Origin: Sphingomonas sp. LC-1
GTDB taxonomy: Bacteria; Pseudomonadota; Alphaproteobacteria; Sphingomonadales; Sphingomonadaceae
DNA length: 64,000 bases
Assembly: GCF_025371035.1 (NCBI RefSeq)
Contig: NZ_JANZXB010000002.1
Span: 310,001-374,000 of the forward strand
Direction of reading: 5' to 3'
Shown here: one piece after another, positions 39,371 to 48,644 of the stretch
Position numbering within the stretch: position 1 is the stretch's first letter
How the letters are laid out: each line of letters opens with the position of its first letter
Program-made: the position numbers and the translations under genes
The notes under the pieces: generated by a model
Told to the model about the DNA's origin: nothing
What the model saw: only the letters and a program-made list of their open reading frames with translations
Databases searched by the model: none

Positions 39371-39720
39371 TGATCGAACTTCTTGGGCGCGAAGCGCGAG
39401 ACGAAATCGGTGGGACGGCGCGGCGGGGTCGGCGGCACCGGGGCGGGCGTCCCCGGCGACCCTGCGGTCCCTTCCACCTTGTCGACCAGCTGGACGCCGC
39501 CGCGCCCGACCGAGACGAGCAGGTTGCGCCCTTCGAACTCGATGACCGCCAGACGCAGGCCGGGCGAGATCATCATCGTCTCGCGCACATGGATCAGCCG
39601 CGTGGCGGGGCGGCCCGGCATCCGGCTTTCCAGCCGCCGCCAGAGATAGAGGCAGCCGATCATCAGGCCGCAGATGAGCGGCAGCAGGATGACGAGCTTC
39701 AGGATATAGGACCAGAGCAT
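39367..39720 (-). CDS. fliO: Flagellar biosynthesis protein FliO
   Basis: Assists FliP gate assembly. 117 residues from ATG 39720. One N-terminal TM helix (ILKLVILLPLICGLMIGCLYLW) is followed by a basic region and the FliO cytoplasmic domain (HVRETMMISPGLRLAVIEFEGRNLLVSVGRGGVQLVDKV). The C-terminal tail is Pro-rich. Sequence conservation in this family is low; the position between fliN and fliP with ATGA coupling to fliP supports it. Confidence 0.88.
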   Translation of the reverse strand: MLWSYILKLVILLPLICGLMIGCLYLWRRLESRMPGRPATRLIHVRETMMISPGLRLAVIEFEGRNLLVSVGRGGVQLVDKVEGTAGSPGTPAPVPPTPPRRPTDFVSRFAPKKFDQ

Positions 39721-39728
39721 GGGGTGGT

Positions 39729-40019
39729 TCAGCCGCGCTTGTCGGGATTGACCAGCTCGGTCATGCGCACGCCGAAGCGGTCGCCGACCGTCACCACCTC
39801 GCCGCGTCCGATCAGCGTGCCGTTGACCAGCACGTCGAGCAGTTCGTTGGCCTGACGGTCGAGTTCGATCACGCTCGATTCGGACAGCGCCAGCAGCTCG
39901 CGCAGCGACAACTGGGTCGATCCGATCTCGACGGTCAGCTTGACGTCGACATCCTGAAGCAGCCGGAAATTGGCGGCGACCGATGTGTCGACGGGGAAGC
40001 CCCCGGCCATATCGTTCAT
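39729..40019 (-). CDS. fliN: Flagellar motor switch protein FliN
   Basis: C-ring component. 96 residues from ATG 40019, the C-terminal SpoA domain only. It has the signature VDVKLTVEIGSTQLSLRELLALSESSVIELDRQANELLDVLVNGTLIGRGEVVTVGDRFGVRM. The start overlaps the fliM stop by four bases. It is short but complete relative to compact FliN proteins. Confidence 0.95.
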   Translation of the reverse strand: MNDMAGGFPVDTSVAANFRLLQDVDVKLTVEIGSTQLSLRELLALSESSVIELDRQANELLDVLVNGTLIGRGEVVTVGDRFGVRMTELVNPDKRG

Positions 40020-40996
40020 TGTTCGAATCCTTCGTGAGCGCGGGCCAGTCCGTCGATGGACCGGTTGAGGGAGGTAAGCTGGACGGCGGCGCGACCATTG
40101 GCGGTGCCGACCGTGCCCATGCCGAGCAGATCGCCGCCGACCATCACCGGCACTTCCGGTCCGAAACTGATCGGGATCACGTCGCCGATCTTCAGGTCCA
40201 TCAGGCGGCTGAGCGAAACGACGGGTTCGGCCAGGACCGAGCGGACCGGGAAGCGCACCGTCATCACCGCGCGGGTCAGGTCGCCGCGCCAAGTGGGATC
40301 GGCTTCCGCCTGCCGGTCGACGACCTTGCCGGTCAAGGCGGAGCCGTGCGGCTTCAACGCGCTGACCGGATAGAGGATGTCGAGCATGGTCGGGCGGCGG
40401 GTCTGTCCGGCGATGCCGAAACGGGTCACGATCATCGCATCCTCGCCCTCGATCCCCGACAGCATCGCGGGCGAGGATTCGGGGCGACCGGCGCGGAAGT
40501 CCAGCTTGGCGAGCGATTCCCAGGCGTTGCGCAGCGGCGTGGCCAGCATGTCGCCCAGTTGCGAGATCATCACCTCGGCGGCGGGCGAGAATTCGGCCGG
40601 AAGGGTATCGGGCGCGGCGCCCGTGCCGCCGAAGAACAGGTCGATCATCGACAGGCCGAAGCCGCCCTCTATGACGATCAGCGCCTGTGCGTCGGCAGGC
40701 GATCCGCTTGGCGAGGACATCGCCATGGGCAGCCAGGCGCTCAGGCCGTCGCCACGCTCGGCGCGATAATCGGCGAAGCGCTGGACGACCAGCGGCTCCG
40801 CCCAGCAGCGCAGTTCCTCGCGCAGAAGGGATTCGAACAGCCCCCGCAGCGTCCGCGCGAGGCGCGCGGACAGATGCTGCATCGTATGCAGATCGCCGAA
40901 CGGGTTGAGGTTCGTCGAACCCAGCACGCCATGATCGGCGACGGGCTGTTCCCGATTGCGCTCGCGTCGTTCGGCCTGAGGGGCGGCGTTAACCAT
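40016..40996 (-). CDS. fliM: Flagellar motor switch protein FliM
   Basis: C-ring protein linking CheY-P to switching. 326 residues. The middle domain carries LPMAMSSPSGSPADAQALIVIEGGFGLSMIDLFFGGTG and the C-terminal SpoA domain LKIGDVIPISFGPEVPVMVGGDLLGMGTVGTANGRAAVQL. The N-terminal CheY-binding EIDAL-type motif is not obvious (the N-terminus is MVNAAPQAERRERNREQ), so switching input may differ from the standard. Three bases separate it from fliL. Confidence 0.92.
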   Translation of the reverse strand: MVNAAPQAERRERNREQPVADHGVLGSTNLNPFGDLHTMQHLSARLARTLRGLFESLLREELRCWAEPLVVQRFADYRAERGDGLSAWLPMAMSSPSGSPADAQALIVIEGGFGLSMIDLFFGGTGAAPDTLPAEFSPAAEVMISQLGDMLATPLRNAWESLAKLDFRAGRPESSPAMLSGIEGEDAMIVTRFGIAGQTRRPTMLDILYPVSALKPHGSALTGKVVDRQAEADPTWRGDLTRAVMTVRFPVRSVLAEPVVSLSRLMDLKIGDVIPISFGPEVPVMVGGDLLGMGTVGTANGRAAVQLTSLNRSIDGLARAHEGFEQ

Positions 40997-40999
40997 GCC

Positions 41000-41704
41000 T
41001 CACTGAACAACGAAATTGGTAAAGTAGACGTTAGCGATGCCGCCGAATCCCTCCTTTTGCCGCAGAATCTCGTTGATCGAGTCGACCAGCTTGCGTTGCA
41101 GCTGGCGCTTGCCGTCGCTGGAGAAGACCGCTTCCTCATCGGCATCGCCCAGCGTCATCAGGATCGCCGAACGGACCGCCAGGTCGTTGGTCTTCAAATT
41201 GTTGATGACCGTGTCGTCATAGGGGGTCGATACGGCCAGCCCGACCTGGATGATGTGGACCGAGTTGCGCATGTTGGACGTGAAGTCCTTGGGCATCTGG
41301 TAGTAATTGCTGGCATAGCGTTCGCCACCGTCGCCGACCGGCGTCTTCATGCCGACATTCTCATGGTGCTCGCCGCCTTCGCCGCCCTCGCCGCCACCTT
41401 CGCCGCCGCCATGACCGCCTTCGCCGCCCTCGCCCCCTTCACCGGCGCGCTTCTGCTCAGACTTGGGGACCAGCTTGGGGCCAGGATGGCTGGCGTCGGC
41501 CTCGGCCTCTTCCGCTGCGGCCTTGTCCTTGGCGGAAGCTTCATGGCCGCCGATCAGGCCGGAATTGGCGGCATAGAGCCCGGCCCCGACGCCGCCGCCC
41601 AGCAGGACGACGACCCCGGCGGCCATGACGATGATCTTGCCGAGTTTGCCCTTCTTCTTCTTGGCCGCACCATCGGCTTCGGGCGTGTCTTTCGCGTCGC
41701 TCAT
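41000..41704 (-). CDS. fliL: Flagellar basal-body protein FliL with Gly/Glu-rich insert
   Basis: Stator-associated single-TM protein. 234 residues: a Lys-rich N-terminus, TM helix (IIVMAAGVVVLLGGGVGAGLY, about 24-44), then a periplasmic linker containing about 30 residues of GEGG/GGE repeats with HHENVG. The FliL domain follows (SNYYQMPKDF, VGLAVSTPYDDTVINNLKTNDLAVRSAILMTLG, LQRKLVDSINEILRQ). The glycine/glutamate insert is unusual for the family. Confidence 0.9.
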   Translation of the reverse strand: MSDAKDTPEADGAAKKKKGKLGKIIVMAAGVVVLLGGGVGAGLYAANSGLIGGHEASAKDKAAAEEAEADASHPGPKLVPKSEQKRAGEGGEGGEGGHGGGEGGGEGGEGGEHHENVGMKTPVGDGGERYASNYYQMPKDFTSNMRNSVHIIQVGLAVSTPYDDTVINNLKTNDLAVRSAILMTLGDADEEAVFSSDGKRQLQRKLVDSINEILRQKEGFGGIANVYFTNFVVQ

Positions 41705-41715
41705 ATCTCAGTTCC

Positions 41716-43149
41716 TCAGGCGATTCGGGTGGAAGCGGCGGCGTCGGCGGGCATGCCCGTCGCGCTTTCGCGGAATGGGTCGGCATCGGGCGCGGGGGGC
41801 CGTGCCGGAATGGTGGCGGCTGGGGTGGGCTGGCGCTGATCCCGCGCCGACTGGCCCAGATCGGAACCGCTGAAGGCGCCGGCATTCACCGCCATGCTGC
41901 CCAGCCGCAACCCCTTGTCCTCGGCCAGCCGGGCCAGCGTCGCATGCGCGTCGGCCAGCATCGTGGCGGTATGGGACTGCTCGGCGGTGAAGTGGATATG
42001 CGTCCGGTCGTCGTCGCGCCTGATGGCGACGGCGATCCCGCCAAGCGCGTCGGGGGAAAGCTGAATCCGGGTGTCGGCGGTCGCGGCATCCTCGCGCATC
42101 CGGTCGATCCGGTCGATCATCGCCTGCGGCCAATGCTGCTGCGTCATGTCGAGCGGCGACTGGTCGGCGGTGGCCGACGTCGCCACCACCGGCCGCGCCC
42201 CGTCGGTGCCGGCCAGCGCGATCGGATCGACCTGCCCCGTCACGCCGGGGGCGAGGGGTTCGGTCGCGTCGTCGCGATCCTCGGGCGCGGTCGATAGGCC
42301 GCGCAGCGCGCCCGCGAGCAGGCCGATCGTCGCCGCGCCCTGCGCCGGTTGCGTCACGCTCAGCGGACCGCTGGGCAGGGCAGGAGCGGCGGGAGTTGTG
42401 ACGATCGGCTCGACCCGGGGCTCGGCGAAGACGAGTCGAAAGCCCGCTCCGCCGGCGGCTTGCGGTGTCGGGGGCGTTGTCCCCGCGGCCGGAATAGTGG
42501 CGCGGGTCAAGGCGTCGAGCATCGCGGTATCGATCGGCTTAACCAGCGTCGCGTTCGAAGCCGCGCGCACGACGCGGCTATCCGGTGCGGGGCTGCCGGC
42601 CGGTTGCGGTGCGGCGGCCGTATCGGAACCGGATGGCGGGGGCAGGACGATCGCGCTCGATGCGGATGCGGCGAGCGTCGGCAAGGCAATGGCCTCCTGG
42701 CCTTGCGCTTTGCCATCCTGCGGAACCGGAGCCGTCGTGATGCCGTCTGGTGAGCGTGCAACCGGGGTCGTCGCCTTCGCAACGATGGCCGGACTGGCGA
42801 CGGTGCTTTCGATGGTCGGCGCGGCTATCGTCGGATTGACGGGCGTCGGCGCAGGCTGGATCGGCGGTGCCATGAGTTCCGCAAAGGCCGGCAAGGCGAT
42901 CGGCATGCCGGTCGGCAAGACATTGCCGGAGTCCGCTGCCGCCTTGTCGCCGATGTCCGGTGCGGCATCCTCGTCATTGGGCGCGAGCGAGACCGGGCCC
43001 GTGTCGGCGGACGGCAATCCTATCGCCAGGAGATCGGAGAATTTGCCGGGATTTCCGGCGCCTTCCGACGCGGCACCGTGCGGCTTGGCGGACAGGTTGC
43101 GGCGGGGATGCGGGGTATCTACTGATAGGGATGAAGCGATGGCTGACAT
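41716..43149 (-). CDS. fliK: Flagellar hook-length control protein FliK
   Basis: Molecular ruler for hook length. From ATG 43149 the protein has 477 residues. It is mostly an Ala/Pro/Thr-rich, low-complexity middle, with a C-terminal Flg_hook domain (RIQLSPDALGGIAVAIRRDDDRTHIHFTAEQSHTATMLADAHATLARLAEDKGLRLGSMAVN) carrying the L-P--LG--V pattern that contacts FlhB. The longer open frame upstream is a shadow of fliJ. Position after fliJ supports the call. Confidence 0.88.
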   Translation of the reverse strand: MSAIASSLSVDTPHPRRNLSAKPHGAASEGAGNPGKFSDLLAIGLPSADTGPVSLAPNDEDAAPDIGDKAAADSGNVLPTGMPIALPAFAELMAPPIQPAPTPVNPTIAAPTIESTVASPAIVAKATTPVARSPDGITTAPVPQDGKAQGQEAIALPTLAASASSAIVLPPPSGSDTAAAPQPAGSPAPDSRVVRAASNATLVKPIDTAMLDALTRATIPAAGTTPPTPQAAGGAGFRLVFAEPRVEPIVTTPAAPALPSGPLSVTQPAQGAATIGLLAGALRGLSTAPEDRDDATEPLAPGVTGQVDPIALAGTDGARPVVATSATADQSPLDMTQQHWPQAMIDRIDRMREDAATADTRIQLSPDALGGIAVAIRRDDDRTHIHFTAEQSHTATMLADAHATLARLAEDKGLRLGSMAVNAGAFSGSDLGQSARDQRQPTPAATIPARPPAPDADPFRESATGMPADAAASTRIA

Positions 43150-43162
43150 GGCGTGATACCCG

Positions 43163-43603
43163 TCAGCAAGGATCGTGCCGGTTTTGCGAGCGGCGCGGCG
43201 ATGCGGCGGGCATATCCTCCAGCGCGCGCATTTCGGCGCGGATCGCGGCGGCGCGAGCGCGTTCCAGCAGCTTTTCGACCGCGGTCTGGTCGCGCTTGGC
43301 CTCGCGAGTCTGCTCGGCGGCGCGGCTCGCCTGATGCTCGGCGGCGGCGACACGGCTGGCGGCGGCGTCCGATGACTCGTTCAGGCGGTGGCGGAAATGT
43401 GCCCGCGCCATCAGCGCCGCCGCCGATGTCGGCGGGGTGGGCGTCGGAGCCACTGCCTCGACCAGTTGCGCGATGCGATCGGATAGCTGCCGCTCGGTCG
43501 TCACGCGCTGCTGCGCCCGCGATTCCTCGGCCATGGTCAGGTTGAGTTGTAGCGTGCGCACCCGGTGGAGCCGGTTCAGCATCGCTTGTTGCCGATTGGG
43601 CAT
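43163..43603 (-). CDS. fliJ: Flagellar export protein FliJ
   Basis: Coiled-coil stalk protein that couples FliI ATPase to the FlhA gate. 146 residues, almost entirely predicted helix with heptad character (LHRVRTLQLNLTMAEESRAQQRVTTERQLSDRIAQL ... AEQTREAKRDQTAVEKLLERARAAA). Sequence conservation is low in FliJ; length, coiled-coil form and position between fliI and fliK decide the call. Confidence 0.82.
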   Translation of the reverse strand: MPNRQQAMLNRLHRVRTLQLNLTMAEESRAQQRVTTERQLSDRIAQLVEAVAPTPTPPTSAAALMARAHFRHRLNESSDAAASRVAAAEHQASRAAEQTREAKRDQTAVEKLLERARAAAIRAEMRALEDMPAASPRRSQNRHDPC

Positions 43604-43613
43604 GGCCTATCCT

Positions 43614-44951
43614 TCAGACGCCAGGCTGGCCGAACACGCCGACCAGTTCCTCGACCGCATGGTCGAGCGGCACGATCTCGTCGGCATCCTGGCGGATATA
43701 TTCCATCACCGCCGGGTGGCAGGCGATGGCGGCGTCGATCGCCGGATCCGCGCCCGCACGGTACGCGCCCATCAGCACAAGGTCGCGATTTTCCTCATAG
43801 GTCGCCAGATGACGACGCAACGTCCGTGCCGCCATGGCATGGGGCTTGCCGACGATGTCGGTCATCACGCGGCTGACCGAGGGGCCGATGTCGATCGCCG
43901 GATAGACGCCGCGCTCGGCCAGATGGCGGTTGAGCACGATATGCCCGTCCAGGATCGAACGCGCCGAATCGACGACCGGGTCGTTGCCGTCGTCGCCATC
44001 CGCCAGCACGGTGTAGATGGCGGTGATCGACCCCGTGCCATGGGCGTCTGCCCCCGCGCGCTCGATCAGATTGGGCAGCATCGCAATGGCCGACGGCGGA
44101 TACCCGCGCGCCGAGGCCGGCTCGCCCAGCGCCAGTCCGATCTCGCGACCGGCATGGGCGACGCGGGTCAGCGAATCCATGATGAGCAGCACCTTCTTGC
44201 CCTCGGCCCGGAAGGCCTCGGCAATGGCGGTGGCGCGAAGCGCGCCGCGGATACGCAGCACCGGCGAGTGATTGGCGGGCACCGCGACGACGACCGAGCG
44301 CGCGCGCGCCTCGCCCGCGACCTTGGTTTCCAGAAAGTCGGCGACCTCGCGGCTGCGCTCGCCGATCAGGCCGATGACGATGACATCGGCGCGGGCGGCG
44401 CGGACCATCATGCCCAGCAGCACCGACTTGCCGACGCCCGATCCCGCCATGATGCCGACGCGCTGCCCCTGACCGATGGTCAGCAGCCCGTTGATCGCCC
44501 GGACCCCGACGTCGAGCGGCTCGCGCACCCGACCGCGATCGAGCGGCGACTGCATCTTGCCCGCCAGCGGCCAGCGGCCCGCACCGCGAATGGGGCCCAA
44601 GCCGTCGATCGGCTTGCCCGATCCATCGACCACGCGGCCCAGCATCGCCGCCCCGACCTCCGCCTCGCCCGGAGGACCGAGCGGGCGGACGGGCGCACGG
44701 GGGAGAAGGGCCGCCGGGCCCCCCAGATTCATCAGCAGCGTGCGGCCGTTGCGGAAACCGATCACCTCGGCCTCCACCCGCTCGCTCGCCGCATCGCCGA
44801 TCGCGCAAACGGTGCCGACCGGCAAGGACAGGCCGACCGCCTCCATCAACAGGCCGTCATAGGAGGATAGCCGCCCCGACACGGTCGCGCGCGGCGCGAA
44901 ATCGGCCTGGGCGAGCGTTTCGAGATAATCGGCGGTGAAGCGGCTCAGCAT
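43614..44951 (-). CDS. fliI: Flagellum-specific ATP synthase FliI
   Basis: ATPase that energises export. 445 residues from ATG 44951, which overlaps the fliH stop by seven bases. Walker A GSGVGKS lies in GQRVGIMAGSGVGKSVLLGMM. Further motifs are IGLIGERSREVADFLE, VAVPANHSPVLRIRG, the Walker B LLIMDSLTRVAHAGREIGLALGEP with GYPPS, and GSITAIYTVLADGDDGNDPV. A longer in-frame ATG at 44999 is inside fliH and less likely. Confidence 0.95.
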   Translation of the reverse strand: MLSRFTADYLETLAQADFAPRATVSGRLSSYDGLLMEAVGLSLPVGTVCAIGDAASERVEAEVIGFRNGRTLLMNLGGPAALLPRAPVRPLGPPGEAEVGAAMLGRVVDGSGKPIDGLGPIRGAGRWPLAGKMQSPLDRGRVREPLDVGVRAINGLLTIGQGQRVGIMAGSGVGKSVLLGMMVRAARADVIVIGLIGERSREVADFLETKVAGEARARSVVVAVPANHSPVLRIRGALRATAIAEAFRAEGKKVLLIMDSLTRVAHAGREIGLALGEPASARGYPPSAIAMLPNLIERAGADAHGTGSITAIYTVLADGDDGNDPVVDSARSILDGHIVLNRHLAERGVYPAIDIGPSVSRVMTDIVGKPHAMAARTLRRHLATYEENRDLVLMGAYRAGADPAIDAAIACHPAVMEYIRQDADEIVPLDHAVEELVGVFGQPGV

Positions 44952-45769
44952 GAAGGGACCGGCACCTTGTCGATGACCGCCGCCAGCTGATCCAGCCACA
45001 GGCGCGGTCCGTCCTCTACGATGGTGGAGGCGCTTTCCAGCACGAAGCCGCCCCGTTCGACGGTCGGATCGCCGACCGGGAAGATCGTCTGCGGCAGCCG
45101 CCCCTCGAGCGCGGCGACATCATCGGGATGAACGCGCAACATCGCCGATTCATGCGCCTCGGCCAGCAGGTCGATCGCGCCCTCGATCCGGCTGGTCAAC
45201 CGGTCGGCGTCGATGCCGGTCTCGCCCACCAGACGGGTGACGAGCGCCATCACGGTATGACGCAACTGGTTGGCCATCATGTCGCGGTCGATCCGCGAGG
45301 AGAGCGCGTGCGAGATGCCGCCGATCAACTGCTCGTCGCGGGACTGCGCCTCGGTCAGCGCCTGGAACTCGCGGGTCGCATCCTCGACACCCTGGGCATA
45401 GCCTTCGGCATGGCCGGCGGCGCGCGCTGCGGCGATCGGGTCGGCGGCGGGTTCGGCACTTTCCTCGCACGCGGCGAACGGGTCCCAGCCCTGGGTCGGG
45501 TCCTGGGAGGGGTTGGCCGGATGGAAGTGGCGGGGCCGCGCCTGCATATCGGGATCGCGGGGCGCATCGCCACCGGGCATGGGCGAGCGGGGCCGGAAGG
45601 ACACCGGATCGGCGCCCATGTCGAATCCCACCCCGACCCCCGTTCCCGGCGCCATGGCCATGCCCGACAGGTCCGACCGGGCAAAGGCGCCCGGCGGGGC
45701 GAACGCCTGTTGCAGCGCGGCGGCGGCGGCGTTTTGCCGCGCGGAGAAGCCGGCGACGAAATCAGACAT
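44945..45769 (-). CDS. fliH: Flagellar assembly protein FliH
   Basis: Negative regulator and scaffold of FliI. 274 residues; the N-terminal half is low-complexity and Pro/Gly/Asp-rich. The C-terminal half has GHAEGYAQGVEDATREFQALTEAQ (the GxxxG-type helix region) and the conserved C domain (ALVTRLVGETGIDADRLTSRIEGAIDLLAEAHESAMLRVHPDDVAALEG ... GGFVLESASTIVEDGPRLWLDQLAAVI). It overlaps fliG by eight bases and fliI by seven. Confidence 0.88.
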   Translation of the reverse strand: MSDFVAGFSARQNAAAAALQQAFAPPGAFARSDLSGMAMAPGTGVGVGFDMGADPVSFRPRSPMPGGDAPRDPDMQARPRHFHPANPSQDPTQGWDPFAACEESAEPAADPIAAARAAGHAEGYAQGVEDATREFQALTEAQSRDEQLIGGISHALSSRIDRDMMANQLRHTVMALVTRLVGETGIDADRLTSRIEGAIDLLAEAHESAMLRVHPDDVAALEGRLPQTIFPVGDPTVERGGFVLESASTIVEDGPRLWLDQLAAVIDKVPVPSC

Positions 45770-46790
45770 AATCGTCCTCCCCGCCGCCCATCATGATCGT
45801 CCCTTCCTTGGCCAGGTTGCGGGCCACGGCGATCATCGCCTTCTGCGCTTCCAGCACTTCGGTCAGCTTCATCGGGCCGCGCGAGTCGATCTCGTCGCGG
45901 ATACCCGCCGCCGCCCGCGCCGACATACAGCCCAGGAAGCGTTCGCGCGCGGCCTCGTCCGCGCCCTTGAGCGAGCGGATAAGCACTTCGCCGTCGACGT
46001 TGCGGATGAGCGCGCCCAGATTCTTGTCGTCCATCTCCAGCAGATTCTCGAAGATGAACAGGGCCTCCTCGATCTGTTTGGCGACGTCGCGGTCGATCTT
46101 GAACAGCTTGGGCATGACCCGCTGCTCGGTTGACTTGCGCGCACTCGACAGGATCTTGGCCGCTTCGCGCGAACCGCCCATGGTCAGGCCGTTGCTCGTG
46201 CCGCTGCCGCCATTGCCGCCGCTCGCCCGACGCGACAGGATCGCGTTCAGCGACTCGATCGCCTGCGGCGTCACCGGTCCCAGCCGCGCGACGCGGTGGA
46301 GAATGTCGGGCTGCATCACGTCGGGCAGCAGTTCGAGCACCTGGCCCGCCACCGCCGGATCGCAATTGGCGATCAGGACCGCCCCGATCTGCGGATGTTC
46401 CTTCTCGACGATCTTGGCGATGTCGGCGGCGTCGAGCCAGTCGAGCATCTCGATCTCGCACTGCGCCTCGGGGGGCACGATGCGCGACAACACGCTGTCG
46501 GCGCGTTCGGGGCCGAGCGCGCGGTTCATTAGATTTTCGACGAGTGGCTTGGGCTCGAACGCGATCGAGGTCCGCGCGCGTGCGCAGCCGACGAAATTGT
46601 CGAGCACCGCACCGACATCGTCCTCGCTGACATCGGCGATGGAATACATCGCCTTGCCCAGTTCGCGCACCTCATCCGGGTCCAGCTTTTGAAGGATGGC
46701 GGCGGCTTCTTCCTCGCCGACCAGCATCATCAGCATCGCCGCGCGTTCCACCCCCGAATAGGCGCGGGGGGATTCCGTCGCAGTCGTCAC
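45762..46790 (-). CDS. fliG: Flagellar motor switch protein FliG
   Basis: C-ring protein that transmits stator torque. 342 residues. N domain: YSGVERAAMLMMLVGEEEAAAILQKLDPDEVRELGKAMYSI. Middle domain: EHPQIGAVLIANCDPAVAGQVLELLPDVMQPDILHRVARLG with the EHPQ motif. C-terminal torque helix: IEEALFIFENLLEMDDKNLGALIRNVDGEVLIRSLKGADEAARERFLGCMSARAAAGIRDEID. The ATG overlaps the fliF stop (ATGA). Confidence 0.96.
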   Translation of the reverse strand: MTTATESPRAYSGVERAAMLMMLVGEEEAAAILQKLDPDEVRELGKAMYSIADVSEDDVGAVLDNFVGCARARTSIAFEPKPLVENLMNRALGPERADSVLSRIVPPEAQCEIEMLDWLDAADIAKIVEKEHPQIGAVLIANCDPAVAGQVLELLPDVMQPDILHRVARLGPVTPQAIESLNAILSRRASGGNGGSGTSNGLTMGGSREAAKILSSARKSTEQRVMPKLFKIDRDVAKQIEEALFIFENLLEMDDKNLGALIRNVDGEVLIRSLKGADEAARERFLGCMSARAAAGIRDEIDSRGPMKLTEVLEAQKAMIAVARNLAKEGTIMMGGGEDDYV

Positions 46791-48643
46791 GCCGCAGCCT
46801 CCGGGGTGCGGATCATGTCACGGATGGCGAGCGCGGCGCGGGCCGGATTGTCGCGGGTAAAGCCGCGTACCTTGCCGATCCGTTCGTCGAGCACGGTCGA
46901 GGATTCGATCTCGTCCAGCGTCACGGTCGGGTTCACCGCGATCTGATCGCTGGAACCGAGCGCGGGGTTGGCCTGGGTCACGCTGATCCCGGCGGCGGCC
47001 AGTGCGGACAGCACGGTCGCGTCGATCGGCACGGCCACGCCGTCCAGGCCGATGATCATGGGCGTGCCGTCGGGGCCGGTCACGATCTGCCCCGGCTGGC
47101 CGGACTGGCTCGACTTCGCGCCATCGGCAGCCCCCATGGGCAACGCCTTGGTGGCGGCGTCCTCGTCCTTCTTCTTCGTGATCGCCTTCAGCAGCGGGCG
47201 CACGCCCAGCAGCAGGACGAGCAGCGCGATGATCAGCGCGGTCGCGTTGCGGGCGACGATGGGCAGCCAGCTATTGTCGTACCAGGCGGGCTTGCTCTCC
47301 ATGGACGCGTCGGCGAACTTGCGGCTGATGACGGTGACATTGTCGTTGCGCTGCTGATCGAAGCCGACGGTCGACTTCACCAGATCGGAAATCTGGCCGA
47401 TCTCCATCTGGCTGCGCTTGCCCGTGGCGGGATCGCGCAGCAGGACCGCGACGGTCAGCCGCTTGATCGAACCCGGCGCGGCGCGGGTGACCGAGACTTC
47501 CTTGCCCAGGTCATAGGCGCGCTGGAAGCTGTCGGACTGTTTTTCGGGGTTCACGCCCGGACCACCGGCGACCGGCTTCTGGTCGGCGGGCGGGGTGCCC
47601 GGCGCACCCGTTGCCGGCTGCGGCTGTTGCAGGGTGCTGGCGGGCGGCGGGGTGTTGGACAGCGCACCCGGAATGCCGCCCGGAGTGGTCGGATCCTTCT
47701 GGTTGCCGGTCCAGTTGCCGGTTTCGGCGCGCAGCACGCCTTCCTTGTCATAGGTTTCGCGGGTCGCGCTGGTTTCGTCCAGATTGACCTCGGCCTGCAC
47801 CTCCGCGGTGAAATTGCCCGCGCCGACCAGCGGGGTCAGCAGCTGGACGAGCTGGGTGCGGTATTTCTCTTCCAGGCGACGCTGGAAATCGATGCGGCGA
47901 TCGTCGCCATTCGCGCCGTCGGCACCCTTCTTGGACAACAGGCCGCCCATCTGGTCGACGACGGTCACATCCTCGGGCTTCATCCCCGGCACCGACGAGG
48001 CGACGAGGTTGACGATCGACTGGACCTGCGCGTCGGACAGCGAGCGTCCGGCATTGAGCTTGAGCACCACCGAGGCAGACGGCGAGGCATGGTCGCGCAC
48101 GAAGACCGAAGCCTCCGGCATGGCGAGGTGGACGCGCGCCTCGGCCACCGCGTCGATCTCCTCGATCGAGCGGGCCAGTTCGCTTTCGCGGGCTTGGCGA
48201 AGCCGTTCGCCCTCCACCGCGCGGCTGACGCCCATCGGCAACTGGTCGAGGATCGCATAGCCGCCAGGCGCCTGCTTCGGGAGCCCCTGGCCCGCCAGCA
48301 GCATCCGTGCCCGCGAATAATCCTCTTCGTTGACGGTCAGCGCGCCGGTGCCGTCGTTGATCTTGCTCTTGATGTTCGCGGCGGACAGCGCGGTCGTCAC
48401 CGCCTGCTTGTCCGCGTCCGAGAGATTCTCGAACAGCGTTTTTTGCGGCGGGCTGGACAGCGCCATCCAGGCAAGCGCGGCGGCGGCGATCAGTCCGATC
48501 AGCAGCGCCATCGGCGCGGACCGGCGGACGGCGGGCTGCGCCATCACCGACTTGATCTGGCGAAGCGGGTTGGCGAACTTTTCCGGCAACGGCGGCAAGG
48601 CCGGTGCGGGATTGGTCGATGCGGGGGTGAGGGCAGTGCTCAT
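46787..48643 (-). CDS. fliF: Flagellar MS-ring protein FliF
   Basis: Forms the membrane MS ring. 618 residues. N-terminal TM near 47-66 (MALLIGLIAAAALAWMAL), RBM domains (RMLLAGQGLPKQAPGGYAILDQLPMGVSRAVEGERLRQARE, EARVHLAMPEASVFVRD), a long Pro/Gly-rich segment, a second TM near 462-480 (ATALIIALLVLLLGVRPLL) and a C-terminal FliG-binding helix (RGFTRDNPARAALAIRDMI). One base lies between its start and the fliE stop. Confidence 0.96.
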   Translation of the reverse strand: MSTALTPASTNPAPALPPLPEKFANPLRQIKSVMAQPAVRRSAPMALLIGLIAAAALAWMALSSPPQKTLFENLSDADKQAVTTALSAANIKSKINDGTGALTVNEEDYSRARMLLAGQGLPKQAPGGYAILDQLPMGVSRAVEGERLRQARESELARSIEEIDAVAEARVHLAMPEASVFVRDHASPSASVVLKLNAGRSLSDAQVQSIVNLVASSVPGMKPEDVTVVDQMGGLLSKKGADGANGDDRRIDFQRRLEEKYRTQLVQLLTPLVGAGNFTAEVQAEVNLDETSATRETYDKEGVLRAETGNWTGNQKDPTTPGGIPGALSNTPPPASTLQQPQPATGAPGTPPADQKPVAGGPGVNPEKQSDSFQRAYDLGKEVSVTRAAPGSIKRLTVAVLLRDPATGKRSQMEIGQISDLVKSTVGFDQQRNDNVTVISRKFADASMESKPAWYDNSWLPIVARNATALIIALLVLLLGVRPLLKAITKKKDEDAATKALPMGAADGAKSSQSGQPGQIVTGPDGTPMIIGLDGVAVPIDATVLSALAAAGISVTQANPALGSSDQIAVNPTVTLDEIESSTVLDERIGKVRGFTRDNPARAALAIRDMIRTPEAAA

Positions 48644-48644
48644 C

